Source of the DNA: Gracilaria gracilis
Taxonomy: Eukaryota; Rhodophyta; Florideophyceae; Gracilariales; Gracilariaceae
Length of the DNA stretch: 64,000 nt
Assembly (NCBI GenBank): GCA_030374805.1
Contig: JARGSG010000029.1
Coordinates: forward strand, 124,001-188,000
Reading direction: 5' to 3'
Positions 1 to 12,599 of this stretch are shown piece after piece. The stretch's first letter is position 1. The number at the start of each line of letters is the position of its first letter. The translations under genes and the position numbers were made by a program. Under the pieces are notes generated by a model. The model was not told the DNA's origin, searched no databases, and saw only the letters and a program-made list of their open reading frames with translations.

Positions 1-7
1 GGAGAAG

Positions 8-965
8 TTGGAGCAAACGATAACAATGAACAATAACTCTCCGGATGATCCGGGTGCTGCCGTGTCCCAACGCGACCAGCATGCTGAAACAAGCAAAGGC
101 CGCCGGAGGCGGAAATCCAAACGCTACAACGATCATTCGGATACACCGACCTCGTCGGATTCTAACCCAAGTCACTCGGATGGGTCTACTTCTTCTGACT
201 CTGAGTCGGAGGATGGTCGCCATGAGCGCTCTTCCCACTCTAAGCGGTCGTCTGCCCCCCAGGTGGTGAGTCGCTCCCGCACCAAGGGCAGGAGACACTT
301 CGGACTCTGGGATTTGAAGCCTACGAGTAGAATGTTCCGAAAGTTACTTTCGTACCGGTACTATCGGCTGCAGAATTCATAGCTGGATCGCACACCCCGT
401 GGAACGGGACGAGTGAAAGATTGCATTAAGCGCATGCAACTTTCACTGAGGAACCAGATTTTCTGGAGAGGATCCAATTGTGGTCTTGGATTTCCTCGCC
501 CGCTTCGTGGCGGAGGCCGATATACTCGGTATGAACGAAGGACAGGCCTACGTGTCGCTGCCGTACTTTTTACGAGGAGTGGCCGAAGACTAATTTCACT
601 CTGAAAGAGGTTCGTCGAGAGCCTCCGAAGGAGGGGTCACGTGCTGGCCAGAGGCCGTCCAGTACCTTTCGAGGTCGTACGCAACAAATGACGCCATTCA
701 GTCAGCGATCCTCGCTTTGAGGGATACCAGACATCTCCCCGGAGAGGTCGAAACCGATTATTCGGTGCGCCTCAGCACGGCTTTTCACCGCTATGGCAAT
801 GTCTACCCCGCTGGGGAACATTCTACGATGTTCATTGATGGTCTGAGCCCATCCATCAAGTCACTAGTCGCCCGACGTCAGGAGGACAAACCGAGGATTA
901 CTTACCTCGAATTGGTCCAAGCCGCTCGCGCGGAGGGTGATGCACTACGTGCCCGTGGTCCTTAG
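8..965 (+). pseudogene. gag: Gy1 gag remnant
   Basis: Positions 8-382 encode a basic then Ser/Asp-rich segment followed by a short stretch ending near YRYYRLQNS. This resembles the Ser/Asp/Arg-rich region and the VDYRTYRLLRR segment of the intact Gy2 gag at 39513-41714. A second piece in another frame (717-965) resembles the capsid part ahead of the Gy2 'SYGDTHRASRR' region. Gag would form the particle core. The reading frame is broken several times between the pieces, so no functional gag can be made. The assignment rests on similarity to Gy2 and on position upstream of the protease. Confidence 0.6.
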
Positions 966-1569
966 TCGAGGTCGAGGCCCGCTAAAGCGTTGGTGATGGA
1001 GGACCGCTCCACATCGCTCTTGCTAATCGCAGACGAACACCCTCAACAGGGATATGACAAATTCCAGCTTGCGCATGGCGAAGTCGCTTCCGTGCCGACC
1101 ATGGAACTCCCGTCCACGACAGATGCATCGTACGATACGGCGCTGGCCGACCCAGCGCTGTACGCGGACCAACGTCGTATGATGGCACCTCCTATTCCCT
1201 ATTCGAATAGAGGTACCCGTTTTCAACGGCCTGGATGGAGAGACACCCGCCCTGCGGTTCGATTCGCCGATGCTCGGATTGGTAACCCGCAAGCGGGGGC
1301 GTCGAGGCTAATTTGCCACTTGTGCTATACGCATGGGCACACTTCTCCTTAGTGTCTCCTTTCGATGAGGGAGTTGCCAAAAGTATTGGTCAACTACGAG
1401 GCACTCACTTTCGAGGAGAAGCGAGTCGTCCCGGTCGCATCTTATCTGTGCGCCGAGACAGACTTCCCCCACGTCATCCCGCAATCGCGGCCACTCCCGG
1501 CAAGACTGGTTGTCCTTGCTCCACAGGTCGCCGATGAAAATGCCACTCGCGTGGTGAACCCTCATCGAG

Positions 1570-2832
1570 GTGCCCAAGCCCTCGTGGTCGAGGACCGTGA
1601 GGCGCCGCCGCAGGCGGAATACCAGGGAAACTAATGAAGGGAGCCTTTCCTCAAGGAGAGGCGTCCTCAGAGTCGAGGCGTCGTTGCCTCGCTCCCCGGT
1701 GTTGACCCTGTCAAGGAGGGACACCGCTGACGCGGATTCAGAACACTTGGGTGTTCTGCGTCGACCGTGGATACGGGTAAAGAATAACCGGATCCCGGAT
1801 AGAATCGTGGTCATGGCCAAGCGAGACTATAAAGTTAACGCTGATCTCGGCCTCAACCCCCATTTTCCGATAAGATATCTCACTGTCCTGGACACAGTTT
1901 CAGGCCCGAACTTTGTCGTGGAGTCCGTATTGCCCCCGCTGGTGCGGTCTTGTATCCGCTCCGAAGCGGTCCCGAACGTCGGTGACGCGAATAAAAACAC
2001 GTTATCAACGATGGGAACCGTCGACTTGGTCGTGCGGTTGGGCACCTTTATGGTGAAGCTCAACTTTGTCGTTTGCGGTTCGTTGGCTGCGCCAGTTATA
2101 CTGGGATGCGATTACTGCGACACGTTTGTCGAAGCAATCCGGCCTCGCCTCAGGTGTGTGAAACTCGACGACGGATCATCAGTACCGGTTGTCCGTCGCC
2201 CACTTAAGCGCGCTTCACAGAAGCAAGTTCCGCTGCCTGCTGCGCAGGAACCATCGCCTGCCACGCGAGAGTCCACGAAGCTCCGCGTTGCCGCGTCGGT
2301 TTCTATACCGCCGGAGTCCCAGGTTATGGTGAAGGTCAACTCCCGTCAACACGGCATTCGGGTCATACAGTCCATTTCCTCGTTGTACTAGAAGTGCTAA
2401 TTCGCCGTTGCAAACGGAATTGTGCAGGTGCACTCGGATACTCCGTTTCGAATCTTGGTTGCCAACTTTGGCACCAAACCCCAGTATCTGGTAAATAACC
2501 AAGTGATTGAATCAGTCAGCCCACACCGACTCCCGATGCTCCCGAGGCGGATGACTGCTGCCGATGTTCTCGGATTGGTTACCTCCAAGGAGGGAGACGG
2601 TTCAGAGAGCCTCGACGCTTCGTCTAAGGAGAACGGGGACACCGCCGTTTCAACGGAGAAGTCGCCAAATGCTTCGGGTTTGCAACCTGTTTCCGACACA
2701 AGACATCGTGGCCCTACAAGCTACGACCGACTTGACCCGGTGGAGGCTCTGAAAGAGCTGGATCTCGGTCACCTACCGGTATCGCACCGCGAGCAACTCC
2801 GTAATATGCTGCGGGAATCTACCACGATGTGA
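1570..2832 (+). pseudogene. pol: Gy1 aspartic protease and pre-RT region
   Basis: One frame carries a retroviral-type aspartic protease. The active-site triad reads LDTVSG at about 1888-1902, where Gy2 has LDTGTG, so the catalytic Gly is replaced by Val. A second conserved motif, VILGCDYCDTF, lies near residue 175 of the frame. A TAG at 2389-2391 and a TGA at 2830-2832 interrupt the frame. The TGA falls where Gy2 encodes Trp in the MWDG motif just before RT, which looks like TGG to TGA decay. The protease would have matured the Gag-Pol polyprotein. It is certainly inactive. Confidence 0.8.
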
Positions 2833-2955
2833 GATGGCTCTCTTTGAGAGAGTTCTGCGACGAAACACCGTATCTAATTGTTGCCGAGCGCGCGTCCAGT
2901 GGCGCAACCCCCGTAAAGGGCAGGACCGAAAGCTGGGGAAGAGGAGCAGTTCCAA

Positions 2956-3930
2956 GTGGACAAGATGCTCCGCGCCGGGTTGATTGAACAGGCTCAGTCA
3001 CCTTGGGCTTCTCCAGTTGTACTGGCATTGAAAGCCGACGGCACGTGGCGATTTTGTATCGACTACCGCCGGGTCAACGCCGTAACTGTACGGGATAGCT
3101 ACCCCATACCACGTATGAACGAGTGCATTGACTCGCTTGGCAATGCTACCATGTTCATGGCGTTGGATGCCAATTGGGGATATTGGCAGATCCCTGTAAG
3201 GGAAGAGGACCGCGACAAGACTGCTTTCGTTTGCCATTCTAGGTCTTACCGCTTCAAGCGGATGCCGTTTCAATGCCCCCGTGACTTTTCAGCGAGCGGT
3301 TGATATCCTGCTCAACAGGTTCAAATGACGGTCGTGCTTGGTATCTCTGGATGACATCATTGTCTTCTCAAATAACCTTGACGACCACCTCACCCATGTC
3401 AGGGAAGTTCTAACTGTTTTACGGGATGCTGGTATTACCCTCAAGCTGAGAAAGTGTGAGTTCTTCACAGATACTATCAAGTATTTGGGACACGTGTTCC
3501 GTCCTGAACGGCTGTCGATCGGGGAAGCTCGCGTCAAATCCCTCGTTGAGGCAAAGCAACCCCGTACTCAGACGGAACTCCGGTCTTTTCTGGGGCTAGT
3601 CAACGTCTATCGACGGTTCATCCCGAACTTTTCGGATATCGCGGCGCCGCTTAACGCGCTACTGCGTAAGGGACAGCCACCGAAACTGGAACCTTTAACG
3701 CCCGCGCAAGCGGATGGGTTCAACTCTTTAAAGGAGGCTGTCACGTCAGCACCGATCCTATCGTTACCCAAATTGAGATTGCCGTACTCCGTGGACACGG
3801 ACTCGAGCGACTACCAAGTGGTTTGCGCTCTTTTCCAAACCACCCCAGAAGGGGAACGGAAGCCAATTGGTTATTGGCCGAGTTCGCTGAACGTTCACGA
3901 ACGGAACTACTCTGTATCAGAGAAAGTGTC
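2956..3930 (+). pseudogene. pol: Gy1 reverse transcriptase
   Basis: RT motifs are clear: SPWASPVVLALKADG, then RFCIDYRRVNAVTVRDSYPIPRM, then LDANWGYWQIPV (positions 2990-3195). A frameshift near 3290 moves the second half into another frame. There the catalytic box reads SLDDI at about 3340-3354 instead of YLDDI. The thumb and connection segment (ELRSFLGLVNVYRRFIPNF, APLNALLRKG) follows. The enzyme would copy element RNA into cDNA. Loss of the Tyr in the YxDD box and the frameshift make it inactive. Confidence 0.93.
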
Positions 3931-3938
3931 TCGCCCTT

Positions 3939-6900
3939 GTGTGGGCGCTTTCCACTCTGCGCCCCTATCTTATGGGTGTTCACTTTACCGTGTACACGGA
4001 TCATTCCTCATTGAGGTGGTTGATGAATATTACCGATCCATCGGGCCGCCTCATGCGGTGGACACTCCGCTTAGCGGAATACGACTTCACATTCATATAT
4101 AAAAAAGGAGCGTTGAACAGTCAGGCTGATGCGCTTTCGCGTCTACCCACGAGTGGGGAAGCCCTCGAAACCGAAGATGACGAGATACTGTGCTTCGTCG
4201 TGAACGGAAAGGAACCGGAAGATCTGGATTGGCCAGAAGATGTGGATACGGATGCTGACTTTGACAAACTCCTCGCCTCTGGCGAGGTTGCCACTGAGAA
4301 ACCCCCACCGGGGAATTTTGTTCTCATTACTCCAGAGGAACTGGCAAGAGAGCAGTTTGAAGACCCCTTTTGTGTAGGGATACGCGCCCGTCTTAACGGT
4401 GGTGAAGTACTCCCTTTCGAGATGAACGGCCGAGGATATCTTATGAGGAGAGTTGAGGCAAACCCACAAGTCGTGGTTCCGCACTCCCTGCAGTCGCGGG
4501 TGTTGCATTTAACGTATTACCCGAAGATCAGTGGTCACACCGGTGGCCGGAAGCTTTATCTCACCCTGAGAAGGGACTTTTACTGGCCCGCCATGGCGGT
4601 GGATTGCTACGCCACGCTATGCTTTTGTACGGAGTGTGCAAAGAACCGAGTTAAACTTCCGAAGAGCAGCAAGGCGCTGAAGCTTTTCCCTGCCAGGGCA
4701 CCGCTCGAGTTTGTCGCGATCGACATTCTCGGACAGCTCCTCACAATGCGGCTGGGCAACAAGTTTTTACTTGTCACCACCGACCGCTTCTCGAAGCTGG
4801 TTCGGACAGTCCTTCTTCGGAGGATACCCGCTTTCACGGTGGCTAACGCCTTCGCTACCCATTGGGTAATCGCGTGTGGACCTCCAGTGGAGTTTTTATC
4901 TGACAACGGAAAGCAGTTTGCGTCCAGGTTCTTCCAGGATGTGTGTCGCATCCTGGGTGTAAAGCACCTGTTCACAACTACTTATCACCCCCAATGTAAT
5001 GGGCAAGTCGAACGGTTTAACCGAAAAATGCTCGCACTTCTGCGTTCGTACGTTGCTGATGACCCAAAGACTTGGGACCTGTACACTGATGCGATTACCT
5101 TCGCCTAAAACACTCAGGTTCACCGGACTACCGGCGTATCGCCATTCGAGTTGGTACTATCCCGTTCGCCCCCGCCCGTGGCGTTGGAACCGCAAGCTAC
5201 GCTTGGAACCTTCCCATCCGTGGGTGACTACAGTAACAATTGGAAACAATGGCTAACCAAGTTGGTTCCTGCTGCGCGGAAGTCTATGGAACGTGCCCAG
5301 GCCACTTACAAGCGTGATTTTGACAACCGCTTACGGCCTCCTGACACTCTGCCAATTGCGGCTGGTAACTACATCTATATACGGAAGGAGTACTATAACC
5401 CGGTACGGGAAAGGCATCACAAGCTCTTGCCAGTGGCGGACGGCCCCTTCAGGGTGATCTCTACAACTACCGACACTATCGTGGTGAAGATGGGCGATAC
5501 GCACCAGCGGTTATCACGCGATGGCGTTTTCCTGGCCCCTCCACCCTCGTTTGAGATAGTACTGGGCAGGACTTTCATTTCTACGGGTACAGCAACACCG
5601 GATAATCCGGGAACATCAGTGGTCGAACGACCTTTAGTTCTACCGCACCCCCCAGGGCCTCTCAGATACTCCGATGTTATCGGAAACGCCCGCACAGCCG
5701 GGAAACTCAGGCCTACACGGTCCAATGCCTTCTTCTTCTACCGCCCATGGTCGGATTATCACCCCCCAGGTGGGACCTCCAACGCACCCCCCCCTTGCCC
5801 CTTCTTAGGAGGGGGAGGGAAACAGCTGCTCCGATGGAGATCTTTCGCCTCCGCAACGGATTTCACGCCATTAAGCACGGGGAGGTGTTCAAGGATCGCT
5901 ACCGCTCTCGCGAAACGACAGCCGATCTGCAGTTTAAGCCCATCTCACGGTATGTCGTCCCCAAACGTCGACGAACCCTTCGTGGAGGTAGTTAAATGTG
6001 CATCGCAGTTGCCGCAGCACGCAGAGAACACCATCCCTTCGGGGAACGTTTCTAAGCACCTGTCAGTGGCGCCCTTCAGCCGGGAGGACGCTGCGGCAGA
6101 GGAACGCAGCAGTGTGGATGCAAAACCTCGTGGTGAGGGAACTACACCCGTCAAGGGCGATGTGAGTACGCGCATCACGCGGACTTTGCACCGTGGTACA
6201 CGGGACACGACTATACAGTCGCCACCGCAAGCGCGGAACGACAAACTTCCTGTTGTACCAAGCACCATATAGGGTGTGCCCGTATCTCTCCTCGTTGAGG
6301 ATTCCCCGGCTGAAGCAGTTACTCGCGTGGCCTCATTGCCGCAGAATGCGGAGCGCAGCTTTGACGATGAGCTTGTGACGCTGGGTAACGTTCAGACGAA
6401 GCCGTCAGTAGCGCCCTCCAGCCGGGAGGACGCTGCAACGAGAAGCCAGACCGTTGTCAACGGAACACCTCATCGCGAGGGAAGACCACCCATGCAGGGC
6501 AAGCCACGCTTGCGCAGTCGCACTCCGAGCGTCTCGGTAGAACCCGGCACCGCAAGCACGACACCGGCCGCTCCGGAGTTGGCACCCGTCTACGACGGTA
6601 CACTACGTCCGACCAAGTCGAAACCTCTCCAAGTAGTGGGCACAGCGCCGGCTGTACATGCCCCACACGGGAATAGGGCTGTACACGCCCCACACGGGAC
6701 CAGCACAGCACACGCTGGGTTACCAGAAATAGCCACCGCACGCGGGGTGCTAAGCAAGCAGGGCACGGCGCAGCCGTTGAAGTGTCCACGCGCCAGGGAG
6801 GTGGATCGGACTAGGGCAAATTCCAGCCAACCGTTGTTGAATTCACGTGCCCGTACACGGGAGGACGCGCCACACGCGCCCTTTCCCGCCAAGCTCGGAG

Positions 6901-7331
6901 CACCCTCACCGGGGGATACGACGACAAAGTCATCGCCAAGGCTGATCGCCCCGCGCAGACTTGGGATACGGGAGGACTACCACGCAAGTGGGAGAGTAAC
7001 ACCCCGTAGGGACGGCACCGATACCACCTTGGTGGGCCCAGACACCTTCTTAAGGGACATTTTCTCCCATGAAGGGACCGCTCCACGCGAAGTGATGACA
7101 ACACGTTGAGGCCGGGAAGTGTACGTGCAGGAGTACGTCGTCGACCGAGTAATCGGGCATTACTACGACGGGAACGGCGACCTGCTCTACCGCGTCCGTT
7201 GGTACGGCTATGGCCCCGAACGGGATACAGAGGAACCGATCGAACACCTCCCCCGATCACGGATCGTACAGTATCACCGGCGCGCCGGCACCGCACTACC
7301 AGGCACGCTGGAAAGAGCCCAAGTGGGATAA
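3939..7331 (+). pseudogene. pol: Gy1 RNase H, integrase, linker and chromodomain
   Basis: A single frame runs from RNase H (TVYTDHSSLRWLM, ALNSQADALSRL) through an H2C2 zinc finger to the integrase core. The catalytic acidic residues are visible in EFVAIDILG, FLSDNGKQF and GQVERFNRK. About 600 codons of low-complexity, charged linker follow, then a chromodomain (EYVVDRVIGHYYDGNG, YRVRWYGYGPERDTEEPIEHL; 7119-7331). Only three codons interrupt the frame: TAA 5106-5108, TAG 6270-6272 and TGA 7107-7109. At the first, the intact relative Gy3 has Tyr. Chromodomains steer integration toward modified histones in known chromoviruses. Confidence 0.93.
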
Positions 7332-8610
7332 TGTGGACACTTCGTGGACGGGAAGAAGGAGAAGAATATTTTCATGCCGTATCGTGCGGGGGTGAATCTC
7401 ACCTGGTGTGAGATTACGTGGCTACACGTGCTACGCGGTCGGAGTCCGACTTTGGTCGTCTTCGATCGCCAGCGGTCGTTTTTCGAACATACCATCCTGA
7501 TGGGTTCTCATCCAGCTTGCTGGTTCGCTCTCATGCTAATGAGCCCGTGAGAGCGGGATTTCTCTTCAGAAGGGTGCACTTTTTCCGTGCGCACCACGTT
7601 GAATTACCGGTGGAAGACCGTTTGTCGCCTACACGCCTCTGGCGGAAATGGTCATCTGTTGATGCTAAGCTATTTTGCTTACAACTTACGGCGGAGTACT
7701 GTGGCCTTTACACGCTCTTGCGGTATCTACGTCATTCTCATATTGCGCTTGTATCCATTCTCAGTCCTTTCTGGTTCTGGTCTATTCTTCCCGGATCCGG
7801 GCATCTTATCTCTACAGTATTTCGAGAACGCGATTTCGCAAAAACCGGTAACTTGGAGAATAGGACCCCGTTTCGCAAACAGTTGGGCACCAGGCTATTC
7901 TGGACGTGTTTAAACACTTTTACGAACCCAGATCCGGAGTACCTCGGATGGTTTCCAAGTAATGGCATCGTTTCAGTTCGGCGGTCTACTTTTTAGCTCG
8001 AATTGAAACAGGTTGCGCTTTCCACTTTAGTGGCGTTAAACCCCAACGTTCTGGCCTTCATTCGAAAGCTCTGGAGTGCAGGAGTTAGCCGACTTATCGA
8101 AGTTGTGTCCAGAGGATCTGGTTTAGAAGTTATGGGTACTTCAATATTGAAGTTTTCTCAAAAACCGATTCGGGTACCGTGGTCGCTATCGAATCGCTTA
8201 GAGCGTGAACTAACCGGACCGTATCCGGGTTATGCCGCCTCAGCGGAGTCTAGTTGGCTACTCTGCTTGGCTGTAAGTGGGATGAATGTCCACGAGGGAC
8301 GCTCACAACCCAAAAATTGGGGAACACAGTACTTGTGTGAAACCACTATTGTGGAGCGTTTCGCACCTCATCAGGACATCCCAAAATGTGGTGTTCAAAC
8401 CTGCTAAGTAGGAGGGACCCCTCTGGGTTACCGAGAAAGGTGGTCGCGAGGACCAGGAAGTGGTAGAGGTTGTCGTTGATTAGACAACCCTTGGACCGCG
8501 TTTGCGAGTTCATCACCGCAAAGCGGAAGCCGACCCATTTGATGGGGAAGTAGTACATTCCGAGGTTGGCTCGGCGCTACATCCGTCATCTCTGTGACTT
8601 GTTTGCGCCT
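7332..8610. other. Gy1 region between pol and PPT, possible antisense-ORF relic
   Basis: In Gy2 and Gy3 the equivalent interval holds a large ORF on the opposite strand. Here no ORF above about 200 codons survives. On the - strand, a short open stretch starting near 8556 has a Pro/Gln-rich look with an LLPHQMG motif, loosely like the IFPNQMG near the N-terminus of the Gy3 antisense protein. I regard this only as a possible relic. Otherwise I see nothing. Confidence 0.3.
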
Positions 8611-8622
8611 AGGAGGGGGAGA
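8611..8622 (+). other. Gy1 polypurine tract
   Basis: AGGAGGGGGAGA lies immediately before the TG that starts the 3' LTR. It is the expected plus-strand primer site and is identical over 12 bases to the Gy3 tract at 57971-57982 (- strand). Confidence 0.85.
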
Positions 8623-9469
8623 TGTAGTGCAACGCCCTGCAGGGGATACTTCACCGACTTAGTCGTTTTCCCGCTTTTGTGCAGCGATGCTTACCACCGC
8701 TACAAGCGGGTTCTCTGCCGCAATGCGGTGTGCATAATGTACACCTTGTGCATTGTATGCAACCGCGCTCGCTCTGCAGCCCCAATATGGGTATGATCGG
8801 CACACGTGGGACACGGCAGAGTCCAGGAGGTTGGCACAGCATTGCTGGTAATTCTGCACCCTTTATGGGAGTATTCTAGATTATTATAGTATTTGCTGTA
8901 CAGTAAGGGAGGTTAGCTACACACTATACAGTGTCGGGGCAACTGGGCCCTGCTACTAAGTAAATCTCCCCAACCAGGGTTGGCTCTAGACTCTTCGCCT
9001 TCGGCGGTATTCAACTCCTCCTCGAAGGGATATCCCGTAGCATACGGACCGTCTATCCGCCCTGCGTCAACCAAACGAACCCAATTATGAGAATACTATA
9101 CTACTATTTGTCGCGTTCGCCTTGTGTAAGGATTTTCCCGGCTTTGCCGTCTCTCTCCGTCACTCTCGTGCCTTCCCCTTTCTTTTTTGCCCTTTTTCAG
9201 GTTGTTCTCCACGACCCGCGGCTTGTGCTGACACCTGTCTACACTCACCACCCCTGTGGAACACCGCCTCATCTGAGGATACTCACGCACCGCGCACACA
9301 GATTCCAGCTTCTGGTGTACCTTCCTACGCCTGGCGTGAAGAATGGCCTCGGCCTTAAAACCCGACTCCGTCGTGTCATCCCTGGAAGGGCTTTGCTGCT
9401 GTGCTGCCTTGCATGAGGAAGATCCCGAACTTCTTCGTGGTTCTTTCCCCATTGGGGCATTGCACTACA
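8623..9469 (+). repeat. Gy1 3' LTR, 847 bp
   Basis: It begins TGTAGTGCAACG directly after the PPT and ends GGGCATTGCACTACA, giving a 10-base inverted terminal match (TGTAGTGCAA / TTGCACTACA) with TG...CA ends. Blocks such as CAGCATTGCTGGT and ATTCTAGAT recur in the Gy3 LTR at 57174-57970. The 5' LTR is outside the window, so divergence and target duplication cannot be measured. Confidence 0.85.
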
Positions 9470-9866
9470 AGTATGAGCACTTTACATGAAGAGTTGTAAG
9501 AAAGACACAACTACCCAGATTTAGTTTATCGACGTCCCATTCGTCCAATATCTGAGAGCCCTGAACGCAATCAGATTTTTTACAGAATTGAAAGAACTCT
9601 AACACAACTTCTTTATGCACCAACCCCCGGCGATGAAGCTATATTTCACTCTGTCAAAGCGCATTCTAAAAAAAGGGCGCCAACCCTGCGAACCATTTTT
9701 AAGTGATAACCAACTATAACGGACCTGCTTCTAGATCAGAACGTGCCCCATTCTTGCGCAATAAACCACAATGTAGTCTTCCTGCCCTAATTCTCTTTAC
9801 CGCTGCTTCCAGGAAGCCTTATTCGAAAGGTTTGTAAACAGGAAATCGTACTATGAGCTCGAAAAG
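9470..9866. other. Intergenic, no gene seen
   Basis: AT-rich flank between the Gy1 LTR and the pogo-like remnant. No convincing ORF, LTR end or terminal inverted repeat was recognised. The missing 5' end of the pogo-like element may lie here. Confidence 0.5.
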
Positions 9867-11395
9867 TTGTATAATATTCCTTGGTATCGCTTGGGGAACG
9901 CCTACATCAAGTGGCTAGATCAAACACATGACTTTCTGCCTCGCAGTGCGAGCAATATATCTCTCAAACTAACCCAACCAGGCCGTCCTAAAATTTGGTT
10001 GGAACATAAAGAGAGGGACATAGCACAGATGGTTGGAGCATACGCTGAAAGAAACACACCGCTAGCCAAATCATGCCTTGCAGATCTTACCGTCTTATAC
10101 GTTTCGACGCTTTCGACTGAGACAGTGTTCGATAACCTTCAAGAACCAAAGACCATCGAAGAAGCGGGTGAAACTGTTCGGCGAACATCATGATATTGAG
10201 TGTCAACCACTTCAAGCCCCCGAAGGCCGTCGGGTTAGTGCTGTCAATCCAAATAACATCGGAAGATTCTTCGCCATTGTGAATTCCGTTATGAAGAAGT
10301 TTGGAATAACCAGCCCATAACAGGTTGTTAACGTTGACGAGTCCGGTGCGTCTTTCGACAAGATCCCCGCTGGAGGGCTCGTAAAGGTTTACCTTATCTG
10401 AGCATACGAGGACGACTGATCTACAACGTATGTCGTGCGGAAGGGTCTGGCGATAGAGTGACCGTTATGCCTGTCGTATGTGCTGACGTCATAAGATTCA
10501 AGCCTGTGATTGTCTTCAGGGGTTCTAATGCACACTACCGTCGCACTGCGAATGATGAGTACGAAACACTGCATTATGCTCTCCCATCGTGTTATTTTTA
10601 TCAGCGTGATGTACCTGGCGTTAACAACGCGATCTTTCTAGACTGGAAGAGGCAGTTCGTCGACAAGATGAAGCAGAGTAGAGGAGCCAATTTGTACTAT
10701 TTGCTTCTCTTCGATGGCTACAAATCACATATCCAGTTTAACACCTTGAAATAACTTCTTGAAAGCAGAATCATCGCCGTGGCTTTGGCATCCAAAACAT
10801 CTCATGTCCTACAATATTTTGATGGGTGGGTCTTCTCTTCGTACAAATCTTCTATACAGAAAGAAATTCATCGAATATCTAGAGTTAGATCGGAAATGGA
10901 CGTTTTCGACATGACCAGAGTTGTGCGGTACGCTACGACTGACTGTATTACCGTGCCCAATATTCAAAGTGGTTTCCGGCGAACTATATTATAGAACTAC
11001 GACCTACGATGTGCACATCTTGTGGCTATTCCACATAAAACTGACCGCGGTGTCATATGTATAAAGAAAGAACCAGCACAGATTATGATATCGTACGAAA
11101 GCCACTGTCGTAGGTTTGCAAGTTGAGCCAATGTCATTGAACAGAGAACGATTAAGATAAGTGCTTCACAGGGAGAGCATGTGACTGCCGCCGCAGTTCT
11201 TCATGTCCTGAAATAGCGAGATCGGAGAAAGCAGAATCCGGAAACTCCTGCTGACCTTCGTCAATTGAAAGCATTAGCCAGCAATCGCGCTAATGGTCGT
11301 GAACGTCTGAAGGTAGCGCACGAAGAGCGTCGTGCGCATTCCCGTTCCAAGGCATGCGGCTTTGCTTCTAGAGCGGGAACCGATAGAAAAAGCTA
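9867..11395 (+). pseudogene. pogo-like (Tc1/mariner superfamily) DDE transposase, broken
   Basis: The pieces follow the order of a pogo/Fot1-type transposase. An N-terminal helix-turn-helix segment (GRPKIWLEHKERDIAQM, NTPLAKSCLADL) is followed by AVNPNNIGRFFAIVN and then the first catalytic Asp in NVDESG (GAC 10336-10338). The second Asp is in LLFDGYKSH (10713-10715), the DGxxSH box typical of pogo. A third Asp lies in LQYFDGWVFSSYK (10821-10823). A basic C-terminal tail (ERLKVAHEERRAHSRSKA) runs to about 11395. At least four frame breaks, including TAA at 10318-10320 just before the first Asp, make it a pseudogene. No terminal inverted repeats were identified. Confidence 0.85.
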
Positions 11396-12137
11396 GATGG
11401 TGAGGGTTTCAAGTCGGTATGGCAGGTAGAACGACCTGTCCAACTGTAATGCGGTAGATTTGAATAAGAAAACATGGATTTGCTTCAAAAGGGATGAAAA
11501 CACACCGCTTATCTTTCCGCAAGAACGTTCTGCTTAGTTGGAATATTTGAATTTGTTTCAGTTCGACTTAATAACTCGTGCGCGACGTGGGCAACATTTT
11601 AAGGCACAGCTCTTATAGAGTGGTGCCGAGCTGCCTTTTTGCGAACGTCATGCTGCGTTTCGTTGAAAATCTCTGTTGTGGGGGCTGAAATTTTGTTCAA
11701 ATAAAGAACTCTGGCTTGTTTTCCTAGCTGTGAAAAAGTGGAGGGCTACATTGTCTATGTTTGGTACAGTGGCATTAAAACGCGAATCGCGTTCAAAAGG
11801 TGGAGGCCTTTTTATAAGTAAAGACCTGAAAGTTTACCAGAATGGTAGCCTGCGCTACTATTAAAGGTACTGTACCTGATCGCGGCAGTCGCGATCAGAG
11901 GAGAGAGGGAAGGACAGAGCCTTCTGACACTCTTTCTCGATGCTGCATCGTTTCTTTGACCGCGATTTATCACAATCTTCCTCTTCCTTGTACCTAAAGA
12001 ATCTTCTTACATACTCCAGGGCGCAGACCGTACCACCTCGCTACCACCCTCTCTTGACCCGTAATACTGCTTAAGTGATTTCGCAATGCAAAAGCGAGTG
12101 CGTTCGCGGTCATTGATGTTCTTGCACTCTAAATATC
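11396..12137. other. No gene recognised
   Basis: Region after the pogo-like coding remnant. Only short ORFs are present, without codon-level plausibility. The 3' end of the pogo element presumably lies here, but I could not define it. Confidence 0.45.
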
Positions 12138-12584
12138 TTACCCAAAGCTGAACATTTCACAGTCGTACTGCGGGTTGGATCCAAAGCGTCCAATTAACAT
12201 ATCAACTGCACCAATCATACTGACAAAAAGCTCATAGCAGCTAACCAGAGCAAAGTATGCCTCCAACTGCCTTCCAAACTGCTTGAAAATCGAAATAGGG
12301 CGGTCACACAGCGGCACCGGTTTGAACAGCGAGGACAACAGCGAGCGGTTACGCCGATGAATCGCATCCAAGTACTGCTCACATATGAGCAATTGCTCTG
12401 GCACACGCTCTTCGTAGTAAGCCTCCTTCATCTCTAGTCCCAGCGGCAGCGGTGTTTCCTTCCAACGTGCGACGATGCCCATTTCCACGATGTACAGTGC
12501 GATGAAAAAGAAGACGAGGGCGTCGATGTACTCCATATCGGCCAATCTGAACGCATCATCGAATCGATCAACCTCGCCGTACAC
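12138..12584 (-). CDS. Hypothetical protein, one membrane-like segment
   Basis: A 148-residue ORF of unrecognised family. An N-terminal hydrophobic stretch (YIDALVFFFIALYIVEM, about residues 19-35) could be a membrane segment. The rest is mixed and charged, with a second hydrophobic patch (YFALVSCYELFVSMIGAVDM). It lies just outside the left arm of the large inverted repeat. An overlapping frame upstream (to about 12763) encodes LETPFFQEVFGLDYI, and a counterpart exists on the + strand near 19620-19690 in the right arm. The ORF may therefore be the 3' part of a longer gene with one frameshift near 12590. The start is uncertain and no function is proposed. Confidence 0.35.
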   Translation of the reverse strand: MYGEVDRFDDAFRLADMEYIDALVFFFIALYIVEMGIVARWKETPLPLGLEMKEAYYEERVPEQLLICEQYLDAIHRRNRSLLSSLFKPVPLCDRPISIFKQFGRQLEAYFALVSCYELFVSMIGAVDMLIGRFGSNPQYDCEMFSFG

Positions 12585-12599
12585 CCAGTCTCCTCGCTA

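Larger units (their letters stand above)
1..9469 (+). mobile_element. Gy1: decayed Ty3/gypsy chromovirus, 5' end outside window
   Basis: Domain order is gag, protease, reverse transcriptase (RT), RNase H, integrase, long linker, chromodomain, then a polypurine tract (PPT) and a 3' LTR, which defines a chromodomain Ty3/gypsy element. The 5' LTR lies upstream of position 1. Many frameshifts and nonsense codons make it non-autonomous. Its PPT (AGGAGGGGGAGA) and LTR start (TGTAGTGCAACG) are the same as those of Gy3 at the right edge, so the two belong to one family. Confidence 0.93.
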